DNA of 62,068 bases from Chryseobacterium gleum. Its GTDB lineage: Bacteria; Bacteroidota; Bacteroidia; Flavobacteriales_D; Crocinitomicaceae. Shown one piece after another: positions 1 through 7,569 of this stretch. Where the stretch lies: assembly GCA_945882095.1 (NCBI GenBank), contig CAMCWF010000012.1:1-62068 (forward strand), read 5' to 3'. The notes under the pieces were generated by a model. The model did no database searches. It worked only from the letters and a program-made list of their open reading frames with translations, and had not been told where the DNA came from. How positions within the stretch are numbered: the stretch's first letter is position 1; the number at the start of each line of letters is the position of its first letter. A program made the translations under genes and the position numbers.

Positions 1-273
1 GAGTACCTTGTAATCCCTGAACAATATGAATCCAGTAATTTGGTGATTTTCCCCAATCCAAATCAAGGGCAATTTGAAATTTGGCTTGATTCACCTGATT
101 TGTATTCTTTGGAAATTATGGATTTAAACGGGCGCATTGTGAAAAGCGCTTTAAACGTTAAAATGAACCAAGGTTATATCATAGATTTAAGTGAATTAGG
201 AAGTTCTATTTATTTGGTAAGAGCTGCTAAGGAAGAGAATATTATACAGCAAAGGGTGGTTGTAATAAGGTAG
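1..273 (+). CDS. C-terminal end of a T9SS-secreted protein (type A sorting domain)
   Basis: Only the last 90 or so residues are present; the reading frame is open from base 1, so the gene begins outside the window. The segment has the shape of a T9SS type A C-terminal sorting domain: a PNPNQG turn near the start, a strand with MDLNGRIV, and a short basic end (VVVIR). In the family this domain steers a secreted protein through the type IX machinery in the outer membrane and is then removed. The catalytic or adhesive part of the protein cannot be seen, so its function is unknown. A TTG or ATG inside the fragment is not the start. Confidence 0.85.
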   Translation, partial: EYLVIPEQYESSNLVIFPNPNQGQFEIWLDSPDLYSLEIMDLNGRIVKSALNVKMNQGYIIDLSELGSSIYLVRAAKEENIIQQRVVVIR

Positions 274-419
274 GCAAAACCAATTACCAACTCAAACGCT
301 ATCCCAACCTCGAACATAATTTCTTCCATCTGCTTCCGAACGGATATCCCGACTACCAAAACGGCTACTGGCGAGAGGTGATGAATAGCTTCGTTTCTTG
401 GAGTACTTTGCAGCACTAA
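273..419 (+). pseudogene. Decayed C-terminal tail of an alpha/beta-hydrolase-like gene
   Basis: Directly behind the stop of the sorting domain, in another frame, 48 codons read as a coherent protein end: LKRYPNLEHNFFHL, then NGYPDYQNGYWREV, then NSFVSW and a stop. Histidine in an L-x-H-N-F-F setting followed by a tryptophan-rich end is how many alpha/beta hydrolases of the dienelactone/S9 type finish, where the histidine belongs to the catalytic triad. There is no start codon and no upstream part, because frame 3 is closed by stops further upstream. I read it as a remnant left by a deletion or recombination. The family assignment is from memory of such tails and is only moderately sure. Confidence 0.5.
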
Positions 420-610
420 TCTCGTTTTTCATTTTTAGTACATGTACTAAAGATTTTGGTATATGTACTATTTTATTAACGGCATTGTCGAGCCAAACTT
501 CAGTTAACATTTGATATTAACTTGATTCAGTATCGTTCAGCCATTTTACAATGAAATATTTCTTTGACCTCATTCATTAATTTAGCGCCGAATCAAAATT
601 TAGTGATAAT
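274..610. other. 337-base stretch without an intact gene
   Basis: This gap contains the hydrolase-like remnant up to 419 and the paired palindromes at 434-470. From 471 to 610 I see no gene, no exact TAnnTTTG promoter element and no terminator hairpin. The sequence is AT-rich and resembles ordinary upstream DNA of the gene that starts at 611. Confidence 0.6.
434..470. promoter_or_regulatory. Two 14-bp palindromic sites spaced 21 bp apart, operator-like
   Basis: Bases 434-451 form a perfect 18-bp palindrome, TTTAGTACATGTACTAAA. Its 14-bp core TAGTACATGTACTA (436-449) recurs as TGGTATATGTACTA (457-470), 12 of 14 bases identical, beginning exactly 21 bp further on, which is two helical turns. 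Two dimeric sites on the same face of the helix are typical of operators bound cooperatively. The pair lies 140 bp upstream of the unrecognised gene at 611. No regulator is encoded next to it, so the binding protein is unknown. Confidence 0.4.
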
Positions 611-1339
611 ATGAATAATCTTTTGCCATCTGTAACTTGTGTAGCTTGTCATTGTTCTGATACGATGCAACAACCCACTTCCACATCAAATATCTTGAAT
701 TACACTCAGAGTTTTGGTGCTATCCATAACAATCTGCTAACTCTTTATGGCGAAACATTTCCCGATTTGATCGGAACCCATGAACAAATTTGGCAATTTA
801 TGACTACTGAAACAACAAAGGAGTTAAATACAGTCAATCTTCCGGGCGCGAATTTTATTTCGTTTTCAGATGCAAATTCATATGGTGTGAACATTAAATC
901 TTCGCTGAACTTATATCTGAAAGATTTACAAAGTCAAGGAATAATTTCACCTACAATCTATGAATTAGTTGATACCATATTATTCATTATTAAAAATTTT
1001 GAAAATTCAATGGATGTTTCGTTCAGATTAAACTCATTCATAAATAAACATAGTCTAAATCCATCCCTCACACAAAATGATAAAATATCTGTTCTTGGCG
1101 CAGCAAATGTTGGACTTTATTCAAACTATTTTTGGAATTTTGCTTTGAACAATAGTGATGATCCTTACCATCAAATTGCCTTTGATCTAAATGCCACTGG
1201 GAATTTATATAAAATAAAATGGGCAGATTTGATTGGTTTTGTTGTCGGGGCAGGAGTTGGAATTGCAGCGGGTCCACTAACAGCAGTATCAACAGGCATC
1301 GCCTTGGGAGGTTTTGCTTCAAAGATTTTTGGAGAATAA
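611..1339 (+). CDS. Unrecognised 242-aa protein with glycine-rich hydrophobic C terminus
   Basis: I do not recognise this protein. It has no standard signal peptide. The first 20 residues hold three cysteines close together (VTCVACHCSD). A mostly helical, polar middle follows, with an HNNLL motif near residue 40. The last 40 residues form a hydrophobic, glycine-spaced stretch (FVVGAGVGIAAGP, then GIALGGFASKIFG), like glycine-zipper membrane segments of some bacteriocins and pore-forming peptides. Similar glycine-rich ends occur in uncharacterised Bacteroidota proteins. A membrane-active or antagonistic role is only an inference. It starts at ATG after a short AT-rich leader. The gene behind it has its own promoter element, so the two may not be one operon. 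Confidence 0.7.
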   Translation: MNNLLPSVTCVACHCSDTMQQPTSTSNILNYTQSFGAIHNNLLTLYGETFPDLIGTHEQIWQFMTTETTKELNTVNLPGANFISFSDANSYGVNIKSSLNLYLKDLQSQGIISPTIYELVDTILFIIKNFENSMDVSFRLNSFINKHSLNPSLTQNDKISVLGAANVGLYSNYFWNFALNNSDDPYHQIAFDLNATGNLYKIKWADLIGFVVGAGVGIAAGPLTAVSTGIALGGFASKIFGE

Positions 1340-1343
1340 TCTT

Positions 1344-1351
1344 TATATTTG
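1344..1351 (+). promoter_or_regulatory. Bacteroidota -7 element TATATTTG
   Basis: Exact match to TAnnTTTG, 27 nt before the ATG at 1379 and just behind the preceding stop codon. It suggests that the outer-membrane-type gene has its own promoter. Confidence 0.45.
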
Positions 1352-1378
1352 GTTGTATAACCTTCAAATACAAAAAAA

Positions 1379-2065
1379 ATGAAAAAAATATTCTTCTACT
1401 TATCATTAATTGCAGGCTTTAATGTTCTAGCTCAAACTGATGTGCCAAAAGAATCCGGAAGCGAGATTTATTGGAACATTGGGGCGCATTCACCCTACAT
1501 TCAACCGCTCAATGACCTCATTGTCGCCGCAGGATTTCCAATGCTAAAAACCACCAGTTATTCGGCCGGATTCTCTTATGTGCAATTCAGTAAAAAGGAT
1601 ATCGTTACAGAGCAAGAACTATTCTATTACAATTTACAGTCAAAAAATGATTCATTAACATCCAATATGAGAAATATAAGTTATGGCTTCTCATTATTTG
1701 GGTACCGATACATGGATCGTAAAAAATTAAAAATGTTTTCAACAGTCGGACTTATTTTTAATAATTCCCGAGTAAAAGTGTTTGAAAATCTAACAAACGA
1801 TAATTCCGTGGCTTCCTATTTATCAGGAACTGCCAATCAACATGAAATGAACACATTTAACTACAACTTAAATGGAACTACCCACATCAATTATTACATT
1901 TCTTTTAAGAAATCTACAACACAGCTTATTTTAGGAGCACGAGCAGCATACTATTTACCGCTAACTACCACAAAATGGAGTATGGATAATGCAAAACTTA
2001 ACAATGGCCCAAAAATTAACCCCGGCGGTTATGCTGTACATTTAAGTATTGGCATGACTTTGTAG
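1379..2065 (+). CDS. Secreted/outer-membrane beta-barrel-like protein
   Basis: The 228-aa product begins with a clear Sec signal peptide (MKKIFFYLSLIAGFNVLAQ, cleavage after the alanine expected). The mature part alternates short amphipathic stretches rich in Tyr, Phe, Ser and Asn, such as SYSAGFSYVQFS and TTHINYYISFKK, and ends with a strand (AVHLSIGMTL). This is the pattern of small outer-membrane beta-barrels in Bacteroidota. No enzyme motif is visible. It follows the unrecognised 242-aa gene by 39 bases and is followed by dispersed palindromic repeats. The specific role is unknown. Confidence 0.7.
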   Translation: MKKIFFYLSLIAGFNVLAQTDVPKESGSEIYWNIGAHSPYIQPLNDLIVAAGFPMLKTTSYSAGFSYVQFSKKDIVTEQELFYYNLQSKNDSLTSNMRNISYGFSLFGYRYMDRKKLKMFSTVGLIFNNSRVKVFENLTNDNSVASYLSGTANQHEMNTFNYNLNGTTHINYYISFKKSTTQLILGARAAYYLPLTTTKWSMDNAKLNNGPKINPGGYAVHLSIGMTL

Positions 2066-2111
2066 TAAAACAGTAGCTCTTTGAAAATAGAAACCGAAGC
2101 TTTCAAGATTT

Positions 2112-2133
2112 ACCTCCGAAGCTTGGCGGAGGT
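2112..2133. repeat. Palindromic element ACCTCCG...CGGAGGT
   Basis: A 7-bp perfect stem (ACCTCCG/CGGAGGT) with an 8-base loop in the gap between two convergent genes. The sequence resembles small GC-rich dispersed palindromes in otherwise AT-rich genomes. It has no U-tract, so it is not a classical terminator. Confidence 0.45.
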
Positions 2134-2159
2134 GGATTCCGAAGTTATTTTCTTAACAG

Positions 2160-2194
2160 CACCCTGAGTAGTCCGAAGGACATATCGAAGGGTG
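2160..2194. repeat. Dispersed palindrome CACCCT...AGGGTG with nested hairpin
   Basis: Outer arms CACCCT (2160-2165) and AGGGTG (2189-2194) flank an inner GTCC/GGAC hairpin. Elements of the form CCCTGAG...CGAAGGG are frequent intergenic repeats in Bacteroidota and other phyla, as I recall. It sits 33 bases past the end of mtnA on the minus strand and may shield 3' ends. Confidence 0.5.
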
Positions 2195-2227
2195 CGGTAA
2201 AAAAGTAGAGGAAAAAAATCTTTTAAA

Positions 2228-3316
2228 TTACGATTCCAAATCCCCGAACATGGCCATGATGGCTGCTTCGTTGGGTTCGCAAACACCGCGTTCCGTGATT
2301 AAGCCCGTAACCAAACGAGCTGGGGTAACATCAAAGCCGTGATTCACAGCTTGGGTAGTTTCTGGGCAGATTAATACAGGTTCAATAGCTCCCGCAGCAC
2401 TCTTGCCTATCACATAGCGTACCTCGTCTTGGTTTCGTTCCTCGATCGGAATTTCTTTCAATCCATCCCGCACCGACAAATCCAAGGTGGTCGACGGTAA
2501 GGCTACATAAAACGGGATTTTATTATCGTGCGCTGCTAAGGCTTTCAGATAGGTTCCAATTTTATTGGCTACATCGCCATGCCGCGTCGTACGGTCGGTT
2601 CCTACAATAACCATGTCCACCATGCCGTGTTGCATTAAATGCCCGCCCGCATTGTCCACGATTAAGGTGTGCGGAATCCCGTGCCGTGTAAGTTCATAAG
2701 CCGTTAAGTTAGCTCCTTGATTGCGCGGTCGTGTTTCGTCCACATACACATGAACGTCAAGTCCTTTTTGTTTCGCCTGGTAAATCGGAGAGGTAACTGT
2801 ACCCCATTCAATGCAACCCAACATGCCCGCGTTGCAGTGGGTTAATATGTTAATCCGTTGACCCGGCTTTTTAGCGGCAAGGGCTTCTATGATGGGCAAC
2901 CCATGCACCCCAATGTTGCGGCAGGTTTCTATGTCTTGCTCCACAATGGCATGGGCTTCCTCCCAAGCTGTTTGTACTAAATCCTCGGCGCCATCTAAGC
3001 GAACTTTCATTCGGTTTAAGGCCCAGAATAGGTTTACGGCCGTCGGCCGTGAATTGGCTAGGGCCTCAAAAGCCTGATTCATAAAGGATAGGTCGTGATT
3101 TTCTTCAATACAGGTGCGAGCCGCTAAATAAATCCCATAGGCTGCTGTGGCTCCAATTAAGGGGGCACCGCGAACAATCATGTCTTTTATGGCTGTTTCC
3201 GCCTCTTGATAGGTGTGCAGTTTCACCACCACCCATTCGTGGGGTAAAAACCGTTGATCAATTACTTCCACATACCGATCTGCGGTCGGCCAAATGGTAC
3301 GAAATGGACTAGCCAC
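2228..3316 (-). CDS. mtnA: S-methyl-5-thioribose-1-phosphate isomerase
   Basis: MtnA converts methylthioribose-1-phosphate to methylthioribulose-1-phosphate in the salvage of methylthioadenosine to methionine, in the cytosol. The 362-aa length is normal. The family signatures are present: RGAPLIG near residue 49, the catalytic cysteine at about 161 in LTHCNAG, and the catalytic aspartate at about 241 in VGTDRTTRHGDVANK. The start chosen is GTG at 3316, three bases behind the metK stop; no ATG lies close by in frame. The next gene upstream is metK, so the pair links S-adenosylmethionine synthesis with recovery of its by-product. No other mtn gene is in the window. Confidence 0.93.
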   Translation of the reverse strand: MASPFRTIWPTADRYVEVIDQRFLPHEWVVVKLHTYQEAETAIKDMIVRGAPLIGATAAYGIYLAARTCIEENHDLSFMNQAFEALANSRPTAVNLFWALNRMKVRLDGAEDLVQTAWEEAHAIVEQDIETCRNIGVHGLPIIEALAAKKPGQRINILTHCNAGMLGCIEWGTVTSPIYQAKQKGLDVHVYVDETRPRNQGANLTAYELTRHGIPHTLIVDNAGGHLMQHGMVDMVIVGTDRTTRHGDVANKIGTYLKALAAHDNKIPFYVALPSTTLDLSVRDGLKEIPIEERNQDEVRYVIGKSAAGAIEPVLICPETTQAVNHGFDVTPARLVTGLITERGVCEPNEAAIMAMFGDLES

Positions 3317-3319
3317 GGG

Positions 3320-4576
3320 TTAGAGGTTAAACGCCGCTTTGATTCGGTCTACGTAATCTAGATTTTCCCAGGTAAACAATTCCACTTCAATGGATTTCTT
3401 TTCACCATTGGGTGCTTCAAATACCTTGATTTTCTTTTCATAATCACGTCCCATGTGACCATAAGAAGCGGTTTCTGAATAAATCGGGTTTCTTAGTTTC
3501 AAGCGTTGTTCAATGAAGTACGGACGCATGTCAAAAATCTCTTCAATTTTCTTAGCAATTTCTCCGTCAGACATGTCCACCTTAGAAGTACCATAGGTAT
3601 TTACATATAACCCACACGGTTCAGCGACACCAATCGCATATGACACTTGCACTAACACCTCATCGCACAATCCAGCGGCTACCATGTTTTTCGCAATGTG
3701 ACGGGTAGCATAGGCCGCGGAACGGTCTACTTTCGATGGATCTTTTCCTGAAAATGCTCCTCCTCCGTGTGCGCCTTTTCCACCATAAGTGTCCACAATA
3801 ATTTTTCTTCCGGTTAAGCCAGTATCTCCGTGCGGTCCACCGATTACAAACTTTCCGGTTGGGTTAATGTGATACGTGATTTGATCATTGAATAGGGCTT
3901 GTAAGCTCGGTTTAAGCTTGGCTTTTACTCTTGGAATTACAATTTCTATGATGTCCTTTTTAATCTTCGCTAACATGGTAGATTCCTCATCAAAATCGTC
4001 ATGTTGCGTTGAAACTACGATGGTATCAATGCGTTGTGGCACGTTGTCATCAGAATACTCAATGGTTACTTGAGATTTTGCATCCGGGCGTAAATATGAT
4101 ATTAACTGCGGTTCATTGTTGCGAATCGAAGACAATTCCTGCAAAATTTTATGGGCAATATCTAAAGCCAAAGGCATGTAGTTATCGGTTTCTTTGGTGG
4201 CATAACCAAACATCATTCCTTGGTCACCCGCGCCTTGATCTTCTGGATTCGTGCGTTCAACACCTTGGTTGATGTCGGAAGATTGCTCATGAATGGCAGA
4301 GAAAATACCACAAGAATTTGCATCAAACATATACTCAGATTTCGTGTACCCGATCTTTTTAATCGTTTCACGTGCAATTTTCTGAACATCTAAGTAAACG
4401 GTGGTTTTAACCTCTCCCGCCAATACCACTTGGCCGGTAGTTACTAAGGTTTCACACGCCACTTTCGACGTTGGGTCGAACGCCATAAAATGATCAATCA
4501 ACGCATCAGAAATTTGATCTGCTACTTTATCTGGGTGCCCTTCTGACACCGACTCTGAGGTAAATAAATATGCCAT
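3320..4576 (-). CDS. metK: S-adenosylmethionine synthetase
   Basis: MetK makes S-adenosylmethionine from methionine and ATP. The 418-aa product has the full set of family motifs: EGHPDK at residues 12-17, the methionine/ATP loop with [11 protein letters not shown], and the glycine-rich [19 protein letters not shown] segment that binds the triphosphate. The length fits the somewhat longer Bacteroidota forms. It is transcribed first, with mtnA three bases behind it. A TATTTTTG -7 element lies 18 nt before the ATG, so this two-gene unit has its own promoter, separate from the upstream train of genes. Confidence 0.97.
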   Translation of the reverse strand: MAYLFTSESVSEGHPDKVADQISDALIDHFMAFDPTSKVACETLVTTGQVVLAGEVKTTVYLDVQKIARETIKKIGYTKSEYMFDANSCGIFSAIHEQSSDINQGVERTNPEDQGAGDQGMMFGYATKETDNYMPLALDIAHKILQELSSIRNNEPQLISYLRPDAKSQVTIEYSDDNVPQRIDTIVVSTQHDDFDEESTMLAKIKKDIIEIVIPRVKAKLKPSLQALFNDQITYHINPTGKFVIGGPHGDTGLTGRKIIVDTYGGKGAHGGGAFSGKDPSKVDRSAAYATRHIAKNMVAAGLCDEVLVQVSYAIGVAEPCGLYVNTYGTSKVDMSDGEIAKKIEEIFDMRPYFIEQRLKLRNPIYSETASYGHMGRDYEKKIKVFEAPNGEKKSIEVELFTWENLDYVDRIKAAFNL

Positions 4577-4594
4577 TTATAGATTTGTTTTGTG

Positions 4595-4602
4595 CAAAAA
4601 TA
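4595..4602 (-). promoter_or_regulatory. -7 element TATTTTTG of metK-mtnA
   Basis: Exact TAnnTTTG on the minus strand, 18 nt upstream of the metK ATG, in the 53-bp gap behind the hydroxyacyl-CoA dehydrogenase gene. Confidence 0.5.
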
Positions 4603-4629
4603 AGGAATTCCCTTGAATTTCAGAGCGCC

Positions 4630-5787
4630 TTACCAAAGTGGTTTACCCGCATTCACTCGATCTTTCAATAGGGCGTTTGGTCGATACCGGTCTTCGCCGT
4701 ATCGTTCATACAACGAATTCAATTGCGCCAAGATTACGGAAGGACCAATTTCTTCGGACCAAGCCAGCAATCCCTTCGGATAGTTCACCCCTTTCATCAT
4801 GGCTAAATCCACATCACTTGGGGAGGCTACGTGCATGAGCACCGCATCGTACGCTTCATTGATTAACATCGCAATTATGCGCTTAAAAATCACCTGATGC
4901 AAGGCTTCGTCGGGTGTTGGATTTCCCCGATCCATCGAATAATCATAAAACCCACGTCCCGTTTTACGGCCATAAAGGCCTGCTTCTTTTAATCGTTTTT
5001 GAGTAAAGGAAGGTTTAAACCGAGGATCATAGTAAAACGCTTCGAACACCGTTTCCGTGACCGTATAATTCACATCATTTCCGATGTAATCCATCAATTC
5101 AAAGGGTCCCATTTTGAATCCTCCAAAGGTTTTCATCGCCCAGTCGATGGTGGCGAAATCTGCCATGCCTTCTTCATAGATGCGAAGGGCCTCACCATAA
5201 AAAGGCCTTGCCACGCGGTTAACAATGAATCCAGGAGTATCCTTACAAACGACTGTATCCTTTCCTAATCCGTCAATATACGCTTTGGCTTTGACCGTGA
5301 TTTTAGGATCTGTCAAAACACTGGGTATAATTTCCACCAAAGGCATAAGGGTCGCCGGGTTAAAGAAATGAATTCCCAAGAAGCGTGAAGGATTTTTAAG
5401 CGCAACGGCAATCGAAGCGATGGACAGGGAAGATGTGTTGGTAGCCAAAATGCAATCTTCACTCACCAAAGCCTCCAGCGCTATGAAAACCTTATGTTTG
5501 ACAGCAACTTCTTCAACAATGGCTTCAATGACCAAATCGGAATGGGCAACTTCATGAAGTTCATTGACAAATTTCAATCTCCCTAAGATTTCCACTTGAT
5601 TTTCTTGGGTAAATTTTCCTTTTTGAACCAGTTTCTCAAGGGATTTTTCAATTTGACTTTTGGCTTTCTCCAAGGCAATGGAATGAAGGTCATACAGGCA
5701 AACATCATGGCCTTTTTGGGCTGCCAATTGTGCAATCCCTTGTCCCATCGTTCCTGCGCCGACTACAAATATTTTTGGTGTATTCAT
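4630..5787 (-). CDS. 3-hydroxyacyl-CoA dehydrogenase, probably of phenylacetate degradation (PaaH-like)
   Basis: NAD-dependent oxidation of a 3-hydroxyacyl-CoA to the 3-oxoacyl-CoA. An N-terminal Rossmann fold shows VGAGTMGQGIAQ (residues 9-20); NTSS at 117-120 and the catalytic histidine of HFFNPA at about 140 are intact. Two C-terminal dehydrogenase domains follow (GFIVNRVARPF, then a second copy around LLAWSEEIG), which explains 385 residues instead of about 285. The start overlaps the stop of the PaaG-like gene by four bases (ATGA), so translation is probably coupled. In phenylacetate catabolism PaaH oxidises 3-hydroxyadipyl-CoA. A general fatty-acid role is possible; the neighbouring PaaG-like gene favours phenylacetate. 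Confidence 0.85.
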   Translation of the reverse strand: MNTPKIFVVGAGTMGQGIAQLAAQKGHDVCLYDLHSIALEKAKSQIEKSLEKLVQKGKFTQENQVEILGRLKFVNELHEVAHSDLVIEAIVEEVAVKHKVFIALEALVSEDCILATNTSSLSIASIAVALKNPSRFLGIHFFNPATLMPLVEIIPSVLTDPKITVKAKAYIDGLGKDTVVCKDTPGFIVNRVARPFYGEALRIYEEGMADFATIDWAMKTFGGFKMGPFELMDYIGNDVNYTVTETVFEAFYYDPRFKPSFTQKRLKEAGLYGRKTGRGFYDYSMDRGNPTPDEALHQVIFKRIIAMLINEAYDAVLMHVASPSDVDLAMMKGVNYPKGLLAWSEEIGPSVILAQLNSLYERYGEDRYRPNALLKDRVNAGKPLW

Positions 5788-6560
5788 TTCCCTGAAAAAT
5801 TAGGTTTACGTTTTTCTAAAAAGGCACTAACCCCTTCGCTGAAATCTTCGGTTATTCCTGCCAAAACCTGACTTTCCAATTCTGTGGCAAGCTGTTGTTC
5901 GAGGTTTTGACTCCACGCTTTATGCACTGCATGCTTGGTAAGCGCCAAACCTTTGGTAGGCATGGAAGCGATGTTGTGGACAAAATCACTTACATATTCC
6001 TCAAAAACATCATCTGCAACCGCTTTATAAATCATATTCATCGCTTCGGCGTCTTTTCCCGAAACCTTTTCACCGGTCATCATCAATCCCAACGCTTTTT
6101 GTTGGCCCACCAAACGAGGTAAGAAATAGGTGCCCCCTGAGTCTGGTATCAAGCCTATTTTCGAGAATGCCTGGATAAAGGACGCAGATTCTTTGGCAAG
6201 TACGATGTCACACGCCAAGGCGATGTTTGCGCCTGCGCCCGCCGCTACCCCATTCACAGCAGCTATAACGGGACGGTTCAATTGTGTAATGGCCAAGACA
6301 ATTGGATTGTAGTGTTTGTCCACAATTTCTTGTAAACCGGGACCTTCTGGGTGGATGGCTTCGGCCAAATCTTGTCCGGCACAAAATGCTTTGCCATTTC
6401 CGGTCAACACGACGGCGCGTACCGCAGGGTTTTCAGCAACGGACTGCAAGGCTTCCTGCAGCTGAAGCGCCATGGTTCGGTTAAATGCATTGTAAACTTC
6501 GGGTCGATTAAGGGCAATCCATGCGACGCCTTCTTTGATTTCAAAATTGATTTCGCTCAT
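5784..6560 (-). CDS. paaG: Enoyl-CoA hydratase/isomerase family, PaaG-like epoxyphenylacetyl-CoA isomerase
   Basis: A crotonase-fold protein of 258 aa. The oxyanion-hole segment reads GKAFCAGQDL (57-66), and the later catalytic region reads IPDSGGTYFLPRL with aspartate at about 140. FCAGQDL and the DSGG aspartate are characteristic of PaaG, which turns ring-1,2-epoxyphenylacetyl-CoA into the seven-membered oxepin-CoA, the substrate for ring opening. The gene lies between a WYL regulator and the hydroxyacyl-CoA dehydrogenase with four-base overlaps on both sides. The epoxidase that makes its presumed substrate is encoded 17 kb away. PaaF-type hydratase activity cannot be excluded from sequence alone. 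Confidence 0.82.
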   Translation of the reverse strand: MSEINFEIKEGVAWIALNRPEVYNAFNRTMALQLQEALQSVAENPAVRAVVLTGNGKAFCAGQDLAEAIHPEGPGLQEIVDKHYNPIVLAITQLNRPVIAAVNGVAAGAGANIALACDIVLAKESASFIQAFSKIGLIPDSGGTYFLPRLVGQQKALGLMMTGEKVSGKDAEAMNMIYKAVADDVFEEYVSDFVHNIASMPTKGLALTKHAVHKAWSQNLEQQLATELESQVLAGITEDFSEGVSAFLEKRKPNFSGK

Positions 6561-7558
6561 GATTGATAGATTTCAAGTTGTTTGTTTATTCTGTTCATAA
6601 TTTTTTCTTGAAGATGGGCAGGTTCGAGCACTTTAATTTCTCCCAAATAACCCAAGAAAGTCCTTATCAATTCTTCGTTGACCTGAACTTTTAACTCAAA
6701 GATATAAGAATCGGGGATTCTGTGCTGTGAAGCGTGAATCGGTTGTGAATCGATGTATTTTGCCGCAACGTCATTGGTTTCAAACCGAACCGTTTCGGGA
6801 AGGTTTTTGCCTGTTGTAATGCCAATGGTATCTGCGAAAAAGGCTTGCGCATTGAACGCAATAATTTCCGTAGCGATTTCTTCCAAAAATACCAAGTCCG
6901 TGATGCGGTCCAAAGCATAGGTAATAAGGTCATTCTTATCCACATCCATGGAAATGAGGTACCATCGATTGCGGTATTCCTTCAAGTACATTGGCAATAC
7001 TTTTCGGGGTTTTGAAATACCCGAAACGAAGCTGGCATACTTAAATGTAACAAACGTTTTGTTGCGAATTGCGCTCAATAAATCGGGTAAATAATGGGTG
7101 CCTCCAGCGGAAAGAATGGTTTCAAATCCAACGTACTTGGAAGCGTCCTCATCATCAGGGCTAACAATGCTAACCCGGTTCGCGATTTTATCAATGGCGT
7201 TTCCAAATTCTTTAAAGTAGGGTACTTCCTGAAATTGTTGTAGCGTTTGTACGGCAAAACGAATGGCACTTAATTCATCCTCAGAAAGGGGAATGTCATT
7301 GATGCTAAAATCGGGGTTTTCATAATAATACCCCTCGTTACGTTTGCTGTATTTGATGGGCGCATCGTGGTCCATTCGCATGGCGAAAAGGTCTTTTTCA
7401 ATGGTAGAATCACAAATATGCTCCCCGTAACTTGACCCAAAGAGCGATTCTTCACAAGCTTCGCGGAGGTCGCTTTTACTGGGAAAAGGATTGTATGGAT
7501 TTCGAATCATTCTGTCTATGATCCTAAAACGAATGAGCGCGTTTTTAATATGGGGCAT
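6557..7558 (-). CDS. WYL-domain transcriptional regulator
   Basis: A 333-aa protein with an N-terminal DNA-binding region (residues 1-85) and a C-terminal WYL domain, whose core lies around TFKYASF to RKVLPMYLKEYRNRWYLISMD. A C-terminal extension follows, as in YafY/PafB-like regulators. WYL domains bind ligands or nucleic acid and switch the regulator. The gene overlaps paaG by four bases and starts 11 bases behind the 465-aa gene. Its place inside the train makes it a candidate local regulator of the phenylacetate genes, in place of the PaaX or PaaR proteins known elsewhere; that is inference. The ligand is unknown. Confidence 0.85.
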   Translation of the reverse strand: MPHIKNALIRFRIIDRMIRNPYNPFPSKSDLREACEESLFGSSYGEHICDSTIEKDLFAMRMDHDAPIKYSKRNEGYYYENPDFSINDIPLSEDELSAIRFAVQTLQQFQEVPYFKEFGNAIDKIANRVSIVSPDDEDASKYVGFETILSAGGTHYLPDLLSAIRNKTFVTFKYASFVSGISKPRKVLPMYLKEYRNRWYLISMDVDKNDLITYALDRITDLVFLEEIATEIIAFNAQAFFADTIGITTGKNLPETVRFETNDVAAKYIDSQPIHASQHRIPDSYIFELKVQVNEELIRTFLGYLGEIKVLEPAHLQEKIMNRINKQLEIYQS

Positions 7559-7569
7559 TTCGGAAAGGC

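Noticed and set aside
1-419. A frameshift joining the sorting domain and the hydrolase-like tail into one protein
   Set aside because: The sorting domain ends naturally on a basic strand (VVVIR) before its stop, and the second frame belongs to a different fold.
434-470. BlaI/MecI- or CopY-type operator
   Set aside because: Those sites have TACA and TGTA separated by two bases; here the halves meet directly (TACATGTA), and no matching regulator gene is nearby.
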